A stretch of DNA of 27,267 bases from Nemertoderma westbladi (taxonomy: Eukaryota > Xenacoelomorpha > Nemertodermatida > Nemertodermatidae): assembly GCA_032718475.1 (NCBI GenBank), contig JAUCBJ010001481.1, forward strand, positions 1 through 27,267, read 5' to 3'. Below, one piece after another: positions 7,592 to 16,985 of the stretch. Made by a program: the position numbers and the translations under genes. The notes beneath the pieces are model-generated. The model had not been told where the DNA came from. It worked only from the letters and a program-made list of their open reading frames with translations, and made no database searches. Positions within the stretch are counted from its first letter, which is position 1. Each line of letters begins with the position of its first letter.

Positions 7592-10259
7592 AATATTGGT
7601 GTTGCTATGTCGACATGCACAATATTGGTGTTGCTATGTCAACACGCACAATATTGGTGTTGCTATGTCTACACGCACAATATTGGTGTTGCTATGTCTA
7701 CACGCACAATATTGGTGTTGCTATGTCTACACGCACAATATTGGTGTTGCTATGTCTACACGCACAATATTGGTGTTGCTATGTCTACATGCACAATATT
7801 GGTGTTGCTATGTCTACACGCACAATATTGGTGTTGCTATGTCTACACGCACAATATTGGTGTTGCTATGTCTACACGCACAATATTGGTGTTGCTATGT
7901 CTACACGCACAATATTGGTGTTGCTATGTCTACACGCACAATATTGGTGTTGCTATGTCTACACGCACAATATTGGTGTTGCTATGTCTACACGCACAAT
8001 ATTGGTGTTGCTATGTCTACACGCACAATATTGGTGTTGCTATGTCTACACGCACAATATTGGTGTTGCTATGTCTACATGCACAATATTGGTGTTGCTA
8101 TGTCTACATGCACAATATTGGTGTTGCTATGTCTACACGCACAATATTGGTGTTGCTATGTCTACACGCACAATATTGGTGTTGCTATGTCTACACGCAC
8201 AATATTGGTGTTGCTATGTCTACACGCACAATATTGGTGTTGCTATGTCTACACGCACAATATTGGTGTTGCTATGTCTACACGCACAATATTGGTGTTG
8301 CTATGTCTACACGCACAATATTGGTGTTGCTATGTCTACACGCACAATATTGGTGTTGCTATGTCTACACGCACAATATTGGTGTTGCTATGTCTACACG
8401 CACAATATTGGTGTTGCTATGTCTACACGCACAATATTGGTGTTGCTATGTCTACACGCACAATATTGGTGTTGCTATGTCTACACGCACAATATTGGTG
8501 TTGCTATGTCTACACGCACAATATTGGTGTTGCTATGTCTACACGCACAATATTGGTGTTGCTATGTCTACACGCACAATATTGGTGTTGCTATGTCTAC
8601 ACGCACAATATTGGTGTTGCTATGTCTACACGCACAATATTGGTGTTGCTATGTCTACACGCACAATATTGGTGTTGCTATGTCTACACGCACAATATTG
8701 GTGTTGCTATGTCTACACGCACAATATTGGTGTTGCTATGTCTACACGCACAATATTGGTGTTGCTATGTCTACACGCACAATATTGGTGTTGCTATGTC
8801 TACACGCACAATATTGGTGTTGCTATGTCTACACGCACAATATTGGTGTTGCTATGTCTACACGCACAATATTGGTGTTGCTATGTCTACACGCACAATA
8901 TTGGTGTTGCTATGTCTACACGCACAATATTGGTGTTGCTATGTCTACACGCACAATATTGGTGTTGCTATGTCTACACGCACAATATTGGTGTTGCTAT
9001 GTCTACACGCACAATATTGGTGTTGCTATGTCTACACGCACAATATTGGTGTTGCTATGTCTACATGCACAATATTGGTGTTGCTATGTCTACACGCACA
9101 ATATTGGTGTTGCTATGTCTACACGCACAATATTGGTGTTGCTATGTCTACACGCACAATATTGGTGTTGCTATGTCTACACGCACAATATTGGTGTTGC
9201 TATGTCTACACGCACAATATTGGTGTTGCTATGTCTACACGCACAATATTGGTGTTGCTATGTCTACACGCACAATATTGGTGTTGCTATGTCTACACGC
9301 ACAATATTGGTGTTGCTATGTCTACACGCACAATATTGGTGTTGCTATGTCTACACGCACAATATTGGTGTTGCTATGTCTACACGCACAATATTGGTGT
9401 TGCTATGTCTACACGCACAATATTGGTGTTGCTATGTCTACACGCACAATATTGGTGTTGCTATGTCTACACGCACAATATTGGTGTTGCTATGTCTACA
9501 CGCACAATATTGGTGTTGCTATGTCTACACGCACAATATTGGTGTTGCTATGTCTACACGCACAATATTGGTGTTGCTATGTCTACACGCACAATATTGG
9601 TGTTGCTATGTCTACACGCACAATATTGGTGTTGCTATGTCTACACGCACAATATTGGTGTTGCTATGTCTACACGCACAATATTGGTGTTGCTATGTCT
9701 ACACGCACAATATTGGTGTTGCTATGTCTACACGCACAATATTGGTGTTGCTATGTCTACACGCACAATATTGGTGTTGCTATGTCTACACGCACAATAT
9801 TGGTGTTGCTATGTCTACACGCACAATATTGGTGTTGCTATGTCTACATGCACAATATTGGTGTTGCTATGTCTACACGCACAATATTGGTGTTGCTATG
9901 TCTACACGCACAATATTGGTGTTGCTATGTCTACACGCACAATATTGGTGTTGCTATGTCTACACGCACAATATTGGTGTTGCTATGTCTACACGCACAA
10001 TATTGGTGTTGCTATGTCTACACGCACAATATTGGTGTTGCTATGTCTACATGCACAATATTGGTGTTGCTATGTCTACATGCACAATATTGGTGTTGCT
10101 ATGTCTACACGCACAATATTGGTGTTGCTATGTCTACACGCACAATATTGGTGTTGCTATGTCGACATGCACAATATTGGTGTTGCTATGTCTACACGCA
10201 CAATATTGGTGTTGCTATGTCTACACGCACAATATTGGTGTTGCTATGTCGACACGCAC
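7592..10259 (+). repeat. 29-bp minisatellite, exactly 92 head-to-tail copies
   Basis: The unit starts AATATTGGTGTTGCTATGTC and ends ACACGCAC. First and last full units start at 7592 and 10231; the span of 2668 bp is exactly 92 x 29, so no indel is present. I see variation at only two positions: the base after GTC (T usually; G in units 1, 89 and 92; A in unit 2) and ACACGC versus ACATGC (T in units 1, 7, 17, 18, 51, 78, 85, 86 and 89). Rare variants cluster at the edges, the usual mark of recent internal homogenisation. Because 29 is not a multiple of 3 and the unit has no stop in any plus-strand phase, all three forward frames are open for over 2.7 kb and give the same 29-residue period. I regard these as by-products, not genes. 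Confidence 0.98.
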
Positions 10260-10990
10260 AATTAGATGAAAGATGGATCGGATGAATCTCAACAAATGCT
10301 TCAATTTTGATATTCTTCCAGATGTCATTGATCTTATTAAAGAAAATCCAGATTTGGGTTATCCTCTATTAAAAATTCTCTAATTCAAAATTTCCTTGAT
10401 GGCGATTCAGTACTGGGTAGGATTAAGAATAAGCTTGTGTGACGAACTTAATATACCCCAGTGTCAGACCACTCCAGGAGACTGCTGAAGTGACTGCGGC
10501 AGGTAGAGTGTGGGTGAGGGCGCATCTTATAATAATAGAGAGAATATATAAAATGAAAAAGGTTTTCAGTTTTATTGGTAATCAGTAATCAGTATTTTAT
10601 AATTGAAGTTTTTTTTATTTAAACACAATGCAGTAACAGGTAGATAGTATATTAATTCATTAATTATTTAAAACTTATGTAAACTAACTTAATTAGAAAT
10701 AGGACCATATTAAATGCAAATTAGTAATATACCAGTTTAAAATAAATTAGAAACCTTTAAACCTAAATAATAAAACAATTCACTAAAGATATAAAATTCC
10801 ACTCTCCACTCACAATTATTTCATATCAGATTTCAGTTTAAAAAAAAACAACCAAACATGCCAAGGATGATATCAGATAAAATAGAGAATAAATAAGAAG
10901 GGCACTAAATTTAAATCAAAACAATACATTACTGAAAAGAAAACTAAATAATAAGTTACTACCTAAAATTGCAATATTGATATGGTTGGG
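10260..10990. other. AT-rich spacer with a short coding-like remnant
   Basis: Immediately after the array, 10272-10382 encodes a 36-residue peptide starting MDRMNLNKCF and ending at TAA; with a shift of frame the next 57 bases continue as QNFLDGDSVLGRIKNKLV before TGA. Amino acid composition looks protein-like, but the family is not recognised. The rest, about 10520-10990, is AT-rich and empty; part may be the 3' untranslated end of the NeSL-like element on the minus strand. Confidence 0.35.
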
Positions 10991-11006
10991 TTGGATTCTA
11001 CCTACT

Positions 11007-12350
11007 TTACTTATCAAGCAGTTCAAAGAGACCACCCTCAGACACATTCGCGACGGTACCAAGGATTGAGACAGCATTGCCAATTAAAATAGCAACAAGT
11101 ATTCGCTGGAGAAGAAACCGTTGTGAGTGGGGTTCCAGGGACGTGGCGTGGAGTCGATGCCTGATCTCCTTTAAGAACGTTGCCGTTGCTGGTCCGGGTC
11201 TACCAAAGGTCTCAAAGGCAACGGGGTTAAACAGGAAGCCGCGATCCACCAGCTCCTCGTATTTTCGGTACTTCACGGCTTCCTGGTCCTCAGCAACGCG
11301 TCCACCTGTCATCTGGCTGACGCTGAGGTGGCTGGGGGCTAATGGGTCAACCACGGTGGCATCCTATGTCAGGATCTTGCCACGACTCCAAGGAACCATC
11401 GTGACACCATCTACGAGTTTCCCGTCCGCTAAGCAGAGACCAACTGGTTCCAACAAGGATGGTACCCCACAACTATTCAAGGCACGCTGTACTATGTCGT
11501 TTACAGCCGAGTAGCGGGCTTGAAGACCAGCGTTACTGGAGCAGGAGAGCCCATGCAAACAGGTGGCAGCTACTGCTTTACCGCATCTGGCGCAGTCATG
11601 TGGGACGGTGACTGGACAACCAAGGTGAGTAGCAACCGAGATGCGAAATTGTGCGCCTGTGAGTTTAAGTCCGACAGGGTACAGGGCACCGCATCAAGCC
11701 AACACCCCGCCACTGCGCCGTCAATCGAGTTCATTCTGGAAATATCTACAGGCGTGGCATCCCGTCGGAGCAACTCCAGTTCGCGCTCCTGTATCAGGGT
11801 GACCCAGACCCATTGGTCACTGGAGGTCGGTGTCGGGGTGTCTGGAGCCACCAAAGATGACCATCGCTTCAAGGCGAGGGAAAATGTAGGGTTTGGAGCA
11901 GGGGTCTCGGACAGGCAGACAGAGCGAGCAGGACGCCGCAGAAGCTAGAAAAGCTGGGGATGCGAGCAGCACTGCTGAACTGAGGCCTAGGCCACCCGAT
12001 CGGGCTGGGAGATAGGCCTGTATCCAGGCGCTATCGTCAATACTGGTGTTGGTTACTAGTTGGAGGGCGTCGCGTAAAGTTGAGTCATACTTCTTCAAGA
12101 TTTCTGGATAGGAGAAGCAGGGTGCTGTGCGGAGAAAGTATAGGAGTCTCAGTATCGCAAAGGAGTTCTTTAAAAGAAAAAATCCATGGTGATTGTCAAA
12201 TAGGTGGAGGTGGCTGCTGATTGTAGTGAGGTCTTTAACCTTCGCTGTCAGGCATGCCTCAACTGCGGACGTTCCAATTTGTGCACCGAGCATGACAAAG
12301 TCTTCCTGTGGAGGGAACTTAAGGCACGGTCCCAAAGCGTGTTGAACTGC
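11007..12350 (-). pseudogene. NeSL-like element: RT thumb, CCHC motif and restriction-like endonuclease, broken
   Basis: From FPPQEDFVMLGAQIG (about 12330) the frame runs through the thumb block IDDSAWIQAYLPARSGGLGL to about 11860; a shift gives AGCWLDAVPC and a second shift near 11630 leads to CPVTVPHDCARCGKAVAATC and LHGLSC, the Cys-rich motif before the restriction-like endonuclease. The nuclease core follows: NDIVQRAL, LEPVGLCLADGKLVDGVTMV (canonical PDG reads VDG here) and, after a single TAG at 11364-11366 in place of the usual Trp codon, DATVVDPLAPSHL. The C-terminus ends near 11007 after FETFGRPGPATATFLKEIRHRL. Two frameshifts and one nonsense change are visible. The nuclease normally nicks a specific target site. 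Confidence 0.8.
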
Positions 12351-13165
12351 TTCTCGATAAGGGCATGATCCGATGGAGAAACAGAGCCCAAAAAGAAAAG
12401 TTCGCACTTACCAGTATTGAGATGGAGCCCCAACTTGTTCCCCTCGTTGATAATAGTTTCTAATTCCGATAGGACTGTCTCACTATCATCAGCTATATTA
12501 CCGTCATCCAGGTACCATAAGTTAAATGCGGACTCCAGTGATTTGTTGAGGTCGATGGTAGTGTCCCCGAAAATTGGTGGTGCCTTTGGGTAACCCTGTT
12601 GCACTCCTTCTTCTGACTCGATAATGGTATTTCCATAAACGAGGTAGCTCGGACTTGCATACGCAGCCAGCATAAAATTATAGATGGCCGGGTGGCATTT
12701 GTGAATGGCCTCAAGCATCGCGTCTCATCGGGGCGAATTAAAGGTGTTGCTAAGATCTACTTTTAGCAATATGGCGTTCGGATCATTGGGAACGGAAGTC
12801 ATGGCTCTCGTGGCGTGTGCTGTGGCCTCCGCGCCGTTCTTCGTTCCAATACCTATTTGGGTGACTCCTTACTAGGTAGTGTGCTGCTCCTTAATGATGC
12901 TGCCGGCGAACTTTGCGCAGAGTCTGCGCAGTGTATTGCCTATAGCTATAGGCCGAATCCCCCGGCCATTGGTGAATGCGAAAACGTTGGCACAGAAAAA
13001 CACCGGTCTGATGGATTCTGGGACGTCTCCAGCGGTTCCTACATCTACAAACTTACACATCTTGTCGAGAAGACGATATCCAACTTCCCCAACCGGACTT
13101 TCAGAATCTGTGGCCGCATTCCGTCTATCCCACCTGCGCTTCCACATGGGAATGAAGCTATCAGT
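12248..13165 (-). pseudogene. NeSL-like element: reverse transcriptase domain, broken
   Basis: RT motifs in order on the minus strand are SFPCGSAGGIDGMRPQIL (about 13155-13100, separate frame), then in one frame GRGIRPIAIGNTLRRL, two adjacent stops (TAG TAA, about 12869-12874), QIGIGTKNGAEATAHATR, ILLKVDLSNTFNSP (motif A with Asp), a TGA just before MLEAIHKCHP, EGVQQGYPKAPPIF (motif B; the usual Asp after QQG is Tyr) and NLWYLDDGN (motif C, YLDD at 12503-12514). The palm is recognisable throughout, but three stops and at least one frameshift make it inactive. At about 12330-12350 the reading shifts to the next frame. Confidence 0.8.
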
Positions 13166-13304
13166 TTTCTGAGCGATCCTGGGCTACAGGGAGAGCCGAA
13201 ATAGAGCAGGCGGGTGGAGCAGGGCGTCTATCGAGCGGTCATGATGGGTGCTTTCTTCGTAGCTTCTCCAGAGTATCTGCATTGTTTGGCGCCATTGTTT
13301 CCAT

Positions 13305-13969
13305 TTAAGCGGTCAAGCGAATAGCTCCCTTAATATCCTTCTCATCAATCTTAGCAGCAATGGCTGCGGCAAGGCGGATCAACTCTCGGTCATCAGTTGG
13401 TCGAGCAGGCTTGCGTGATTTGGAGATCGTCGGGGATTCCGTCGTAGGAATGCCGTTCCGGAATGCTATAATTCTTTGGTTTACTAGCGTGGCAAGGAAG
13501 CACTGGTGCTTCCTGCCACCCTGCTTTAGAGCTGCCAAACAGCAGTGGCTAACCAAAAGCGACTTGCACCAGACAACTTCGCACGAAGTGTTATCGGAAA
13601 TCGAGGCCATTAATTCGGCTAAAAGTTCCTGGCTGCTTTTGGTACATGTTTAAGCTGCTTTGAGCGGTGTTTGAGAATCAGCTCCAGGACCTGGTACGAT
13701 TGGCAAGTATCCATAGATGCATCTGTAGACGCCTTGATTGTTTGTTGTTTGTCTGATGCATTGTACTTCAGGGAAGGTGGATGAAGGAACAACCCCACAG
13801 GGGACACCAGGGTCCCTGAGCCGGAGCATCTGTTGGTCCGAGGTCTGTGTACCCGGATTTTACCCTCGCCACTCACCGATGTCTCGCGAGAACAGACTGG
13901 GCAAGCTGGGTAACCGATGCTGGGGTAGTGGAGTGGCCCGTATGGTATGATAATGGCTCTTGGGAGCAA
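13305..13969 (-). pseudogene. NeSL-like element: zinc finger and linker before the RT, frameshifted
   Basis: Frame 13969-13619 contains YPACPVCSRETSVSGEGKIR followed by VHRPRTNRCSGSG, a CX2C-X14-H-X6-C finger of the kind that precedes the RT in NeSL and R2-like elements, and ends at KHVPKAARNF before a stop. A +/-1 shift leads into 13610-13305, where the linker continues through SRKPARPTDDRE to KIDEKDIKGAIRL, then a stop (13305-13307) and, in the same frame, DTLEKLRRKHPS just before the RT. The order matches intact relatives, so these are mutations in one ORF, not separate genes. Confidence 0.7.
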
Positions 13970-14751
13970 CTATTTGTGGTTTGCTGCATGGGTGTTATGG
14001 GTTCGGTTGCAATATTCGCTTTTTCATGAGGTTCACATTGGTGTTGGACAATTTCCACAAGTTGTTTACGAAAAGACTTTATAGAGTTATCGTTTATTCC
14101 TGCATCGAACATAGACTCCCCGAGGAGGCACAATTTTGCGAAGTGACAGATGTAAACTCCACACTGGTAGCCGTTGAATTGCAGTGGATTGCGGATCTCA
14201 GTGCTGATGGTTACAATGGGTATCTTCGAAACACTGAGCCTCTCAGCTTCAAGAGTTACCCATTTCTTAAATAGCTCGATGAGGACAGGATCAGCATTAC
14301 CTGCGAGGGAGTCAAAATAGGACAAGCGTCTCTCCTTCGGCCTAAACACTATTAGGATCCAGTGGTTCCCATTAATCTGGGTGGGGAAGAACAGGAGGTC
14401 AAGAAGAAAGATGTTAATCTTCGAGGTCCACCTATTCACAGCTTCCAAGCCTCGCCGAGATTGCAGGAGTGTAACGAAATGTGGGTTAACTACCTTCAAC
14501 GCCAAGCAACTTGTTTGTTGGGAGAGGAACGTAAGAAGTGCTTCTACCATTGTGCCGGTTAGCCAGCCACGATCTTCTAGTGAGGCGGCATCCGATCGGT
14601 TTACCGGGATTCCTCCGAGCGTACGTTGCTGCGTGGTATTTTGGCTGGAGCAGTCGTTTACCAGGACTGACTCAGATAAAACAATGAGGCTGGCCTCTGT
14701 GTCAACGTCGCCGGGGTCTGTTTGAATCGTAAGGGCACCTCTGCTATACAT
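13873..14751 (-). CDS. Ulp1/C48-type cysteine protease domain of the NeSL-like element
   Basis: The open frame begins at a true ATG and encodes 292 residues. Residues 60-215 carry a Ulp1-like fold signature: H130-W131 in the GNHWILIVF block, D147 in the YFDS block, Q191 and C197 in the QFNGYQCGVYIC block. This provides the His-Asp-Cys triad and the oxyanion-hole Gln of C48 peptidases, which cleave SUMO-type conjugates; in NeSL elements the role is thought to be polyprotein or host-protein processing. The C-terminal 40 residues lose similarity where a frameshift (about 13930-13970) moves the reading to the frame that holds the next zinc finger. It is the only unbroken domain of the element. 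As an isolated copy it could be translated, but its expression is not shown. Confidence 0.8.
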   Translation of the reverse strand: MYSRGALTIQTDPGDVDTEASLIVLSESVLVNDCSSQNTTQQRTLGGIPVNRSDAASLEDRGWLTGTMVEALLTFLSQQTSCLALKVVNPHFVTLLQSRRGLEAVNRWTSKINIFLLDLLFFPTQINGNHWILIVFRPKERRLSYFDSLAGNADPVLIELFKKWVTLEAERLSVSKIPIVTISTEIRNPLQFNGYQCGVYICHFAKLCLLGESMFDAGINDNSIKSFRKQLVEIVQHQCEPHEKANIATEPITPMQQTTNSCSQEPLSYHTGHSTTPASVTQLAQSVLARHR

Positions 14752-14796
14752 TGTAGTTCGAGATTAATTATGTTTAAAAACTATAAACAGGTAAAT

Positions 14797-14969
14797 CGTC
14801 CCGAAATCGCGTCGTAAACCGTCCCAAAATCGAGTAGTACACCATCCCGAAATCGTGTAGTACACCATCCTGTAATCGCGTAATAAAATGTCCGGGTTTG
14901 CGTAGTATGTCGTCCCGGATACGCATAGTAAACTGTCCCGTAAATGCGTCGTAAACCGTCCCAAAATTT
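14797..14969 (-). repeat. About eight degenerate 23-bp tandem subrepeats upstream of the NeSL ORF
   Basis: Units share GTCCCRAAATCG-GTAGTA-ACC on the plus strand with spacing near 23 bp and many substitutions. They begin within 50 bp of the Ulp1 ATG and stop where the dispersed repeat at 14970 starts. Subrepeats in the 5' untranslated region that act as promoters are known in other non-LTR elements; that role here is inference. Confidence 0.7.
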
Positions 14970-15060
14970 CAATAACACAATTATAAATCACAAAAAAATT
15001 TATTGGCCACAAATCACCACCGTAAATAAGTACTAATAAGTATTAATTACATAGGCCTAT
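14970..15060 (-). repeat. Copy B of the inverted dispersed repeat (partner 7190-7290)
   Basis: The reverse complement of this stretch matches 7190-7290, including TAGGCCTA at the outer edge (15052-15059), TACGGTG-TGATTTGT-GCCAAT in the middle and TGTGTTATTGAAATT at the inner edge. It may be the 5' end of the NeSL-like element or an unrelated repeat. Confidence 0.75.
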
Positions 15061-15567
15061 TGATAAATAGGGAAGTAAACCGCCCAGGCTTTAACTGCAC
15101 TTATTGGGGCCATAACGATTTTTGGAGGGGAATTCAAAATAAATTGACATAATCAAAGCTAATTAAAAGGCTGAGTAGGGAAGAATATGGATTCAAATAG
15201 TGATGTTCCGTAATAACTGAATTAATTGTGCAATAAGATGTTATTCATTGTGAAAGGAATACAATTTACTCTATCGCATATTAATTGCTATATCTTGTAT
15301 AGAGGTCACGAATATATAGGATAAAAGCCGGAATAATGTCCGGCGTATAATATCACAATATGAAACACAAGATACAAATGTAATGCCGGGTCGTCTGCCG
15401 TGCAGTGCGCGTAGTGCAGGTCCCGTGCAGTGTCCCGTGCAGGTAGTGGTATGCCAATATGCTGTCCTAACTGCAGAACTGGTATAGTCCTGCTGCTCAC
15501 CGGCTAGCTACTGTAGGTAGGTACATGGTACTGTAGGTAGTATCCTAAGTCTGTGTCAGGGCGTAGT

Positions 15568-15594
15568 CTATGACTCATTGTGAGTGAGTCATAG
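15568..15594. repeat. Perfect 10-bp inverted repeat with 7-nt loop
   Basis: CTATGACTCA (15568-15577) and TGAGTCATAG (15585-15594) are exact complements around TTGTGAG. The arms contain TGACTCA, an AP-1-like site, in both orientations. Whether it is regulatory is unknown. Confidence 0.6.
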
Positions 15595-16139
15595 GCAGCA
15601 GTCCCTGAGTATTTACTGGTTTGGGGCGAGCCATGTAGTGTGGGGAGTTCGTATCACTACATATCTTGGTAACTAGAAGTCATACAATTTTTAAATATAT
15701 GAACAACTACCCAATTTAATGTAATTTAATTTCATACTCACCAAGAAGGGTGGTACATACTGTAGTACATAATAATATTTATAAACGCAAATACAGTGTG
15801 TAAATACAGTTGCACATCCAGACCAGTGTAAATACTAATACATATAGAGTTAGCGTCAATACAATGCGAGTAAGAACTACATATATTAAATTAGGTACTA
15901 ATAAATATAATTGAGAAGTACGATATGATGTTATGATGTGACACTGACAATATAGTGCAAAATATATTTTAATTAATTGTTATTGAAACCTTCTAACTCC
16001 ATTGTGGCGATCGAGGCGCACAATGATTGGTACTCAAAAGTGAAATATAATTTATACTTAATACATTTTTAGCAGTAAGATCATTAAGATTATATAAAAA
16101 TTGCACAAATTTCCTATCGCACGAAAATTCGCACCACTG

Positions 16140-16189
16140 CACGACCTACAATCGTGTAGGCCTACACGACCTACAATCGTGTAGGCCTA
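16140..16189. repeat. Two perfect copies of a 25-bp unit, each a hairpin
   Basis: The unit CACGACCTACAATCGTG plus TAGGCCTA is repeated exactly. Each copy can fold through CACGA/TCGTG and ends with the palindrome TAGGCCTA. Confidence 0.85.
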
Positions 16190-16985
16190 GTTACAAGTTA
16201 CAAGTAGTACACAAGTTACAAAGAAATCCAATGACACGTTTGGATGATTCATTGTAACTGTGTGCAAAATTTACTAACCTAGACTGCATCATAATATATG
16301 GATGTTCAAAAGGTAAAAGTTGTTCAATTATACAGTATATCTATGCGAGTTAAACGGCAATTTAAAAATAATGCGCACATTAATATTCCACGCAATAAAT
16401 AATCTAAAACAATCGTCAGAAAATAAATCCTAAAGATTTACTGCCATAAAGGCTAGTTGCATAAATAGGCATAAGTTTAAACTGACCACGTTTCCTTAAC
16501 CCTATTAGCACTGGGGTGTTTAGACCATTAGCAACACCACTGGGAGGATCTGATCTGAGCGATTTGGCAACTGTATTTTAGAAATCGTCCAACGAAATCC
16601 TACGCAATTTGGACTGTAGGTGAAAAAATTATTGATGAACATTTCCTAACCTTAAAAATGAAAATTTCATAAGCTGCGTATCATAATTATCATGAAAAAT
16701 AGAAGTACTGTAGTCACAGGACCAAATTTCAAAATTGTTGTTATTTTAAAAACTAATAGTGTGGCTTTGTTGTCTAGCTCTAGTAGGTTTTTCAAGACAC
16801 TGAATCGAATGCGATTATATTCCATTCCTAAAAATTAAGCGATATGCTATTTTTCGTGCATCTCAGAAGTGGGCGTGGCACCGGAAAATACCACCATGTT
16901 TTGATTTCAGCGCATTTTTATAGGTTTTCTGTGTCGCTGATTCGAATATGAGAGGACGAAGAGATACGATAATGCAATACTACTA

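Larger units (their letters stand above)
10990..15060 (-). mobile_element. Decayed NeSL-clade non-LTR retrotransposon (Ulp1 protease, RT, REL endonuclease)
   Basis: Read on the minus strand, the domains come in the order Ulp1-like cysteine protease, CX2C...H...C zinc finger, reverse transcriptase with YLDD, thumb, CCHC and restriction-like endonuclease. That combination is the signature of the NeSL clade (which also includes Utopia) of early-branching, site-specific non-LTR elements. The coding sequence is broken by at least six frameshifts and several in-frame stops; only the protease segment is intact. Upstream (14797-14969) lie 23-bp subrepeats that may be the 5' untranslated region. Exact element ends and any target-site duplication were not found. 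Confidence 0.8.
15061..16966. other. Non-coding spacer with small hairpins and microrepeats
   Basis: No coding content is recognised in 1.9 kb. Structures seen: GCCGGA-ATAATG-TCCGGC hairpin near 15325, GTGCAG-rich direct repeats (15395-15445), a perfect 10-bp hairpin (15568-15594) and a duplicated 25-bp palindromic unit (16140-16189) followed by ACAAGTTACAAG microrepeats. Confidence 0.5.

Noticed and set aside
7592-10259. CRISPR array
   Set aside because: The 29-bp length is in the CRISPR range, but there are no spacers and the surroundings are eukaryotic.
7468-10285. Three plus-strand ORFs of more than 900 codons
   Set aside because: They are the same 29-bp repeat read in three frames; openness follows from the unit lacking stops, and no independent coding signal exists.
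11077-11948. Plus-strand ORFs of 140 or more codons
   Set aside because: They are shadows of the minus-strand NeSL-like endonuclease region, which has recognisable motifs.
12815-14751. Plus-strand ORFs between 12.8 and 14.7 kb
   Set aside because: All overlap minus-strand RT, zinc-finger and protease segments with clear motifs; the plus-strand products show none.
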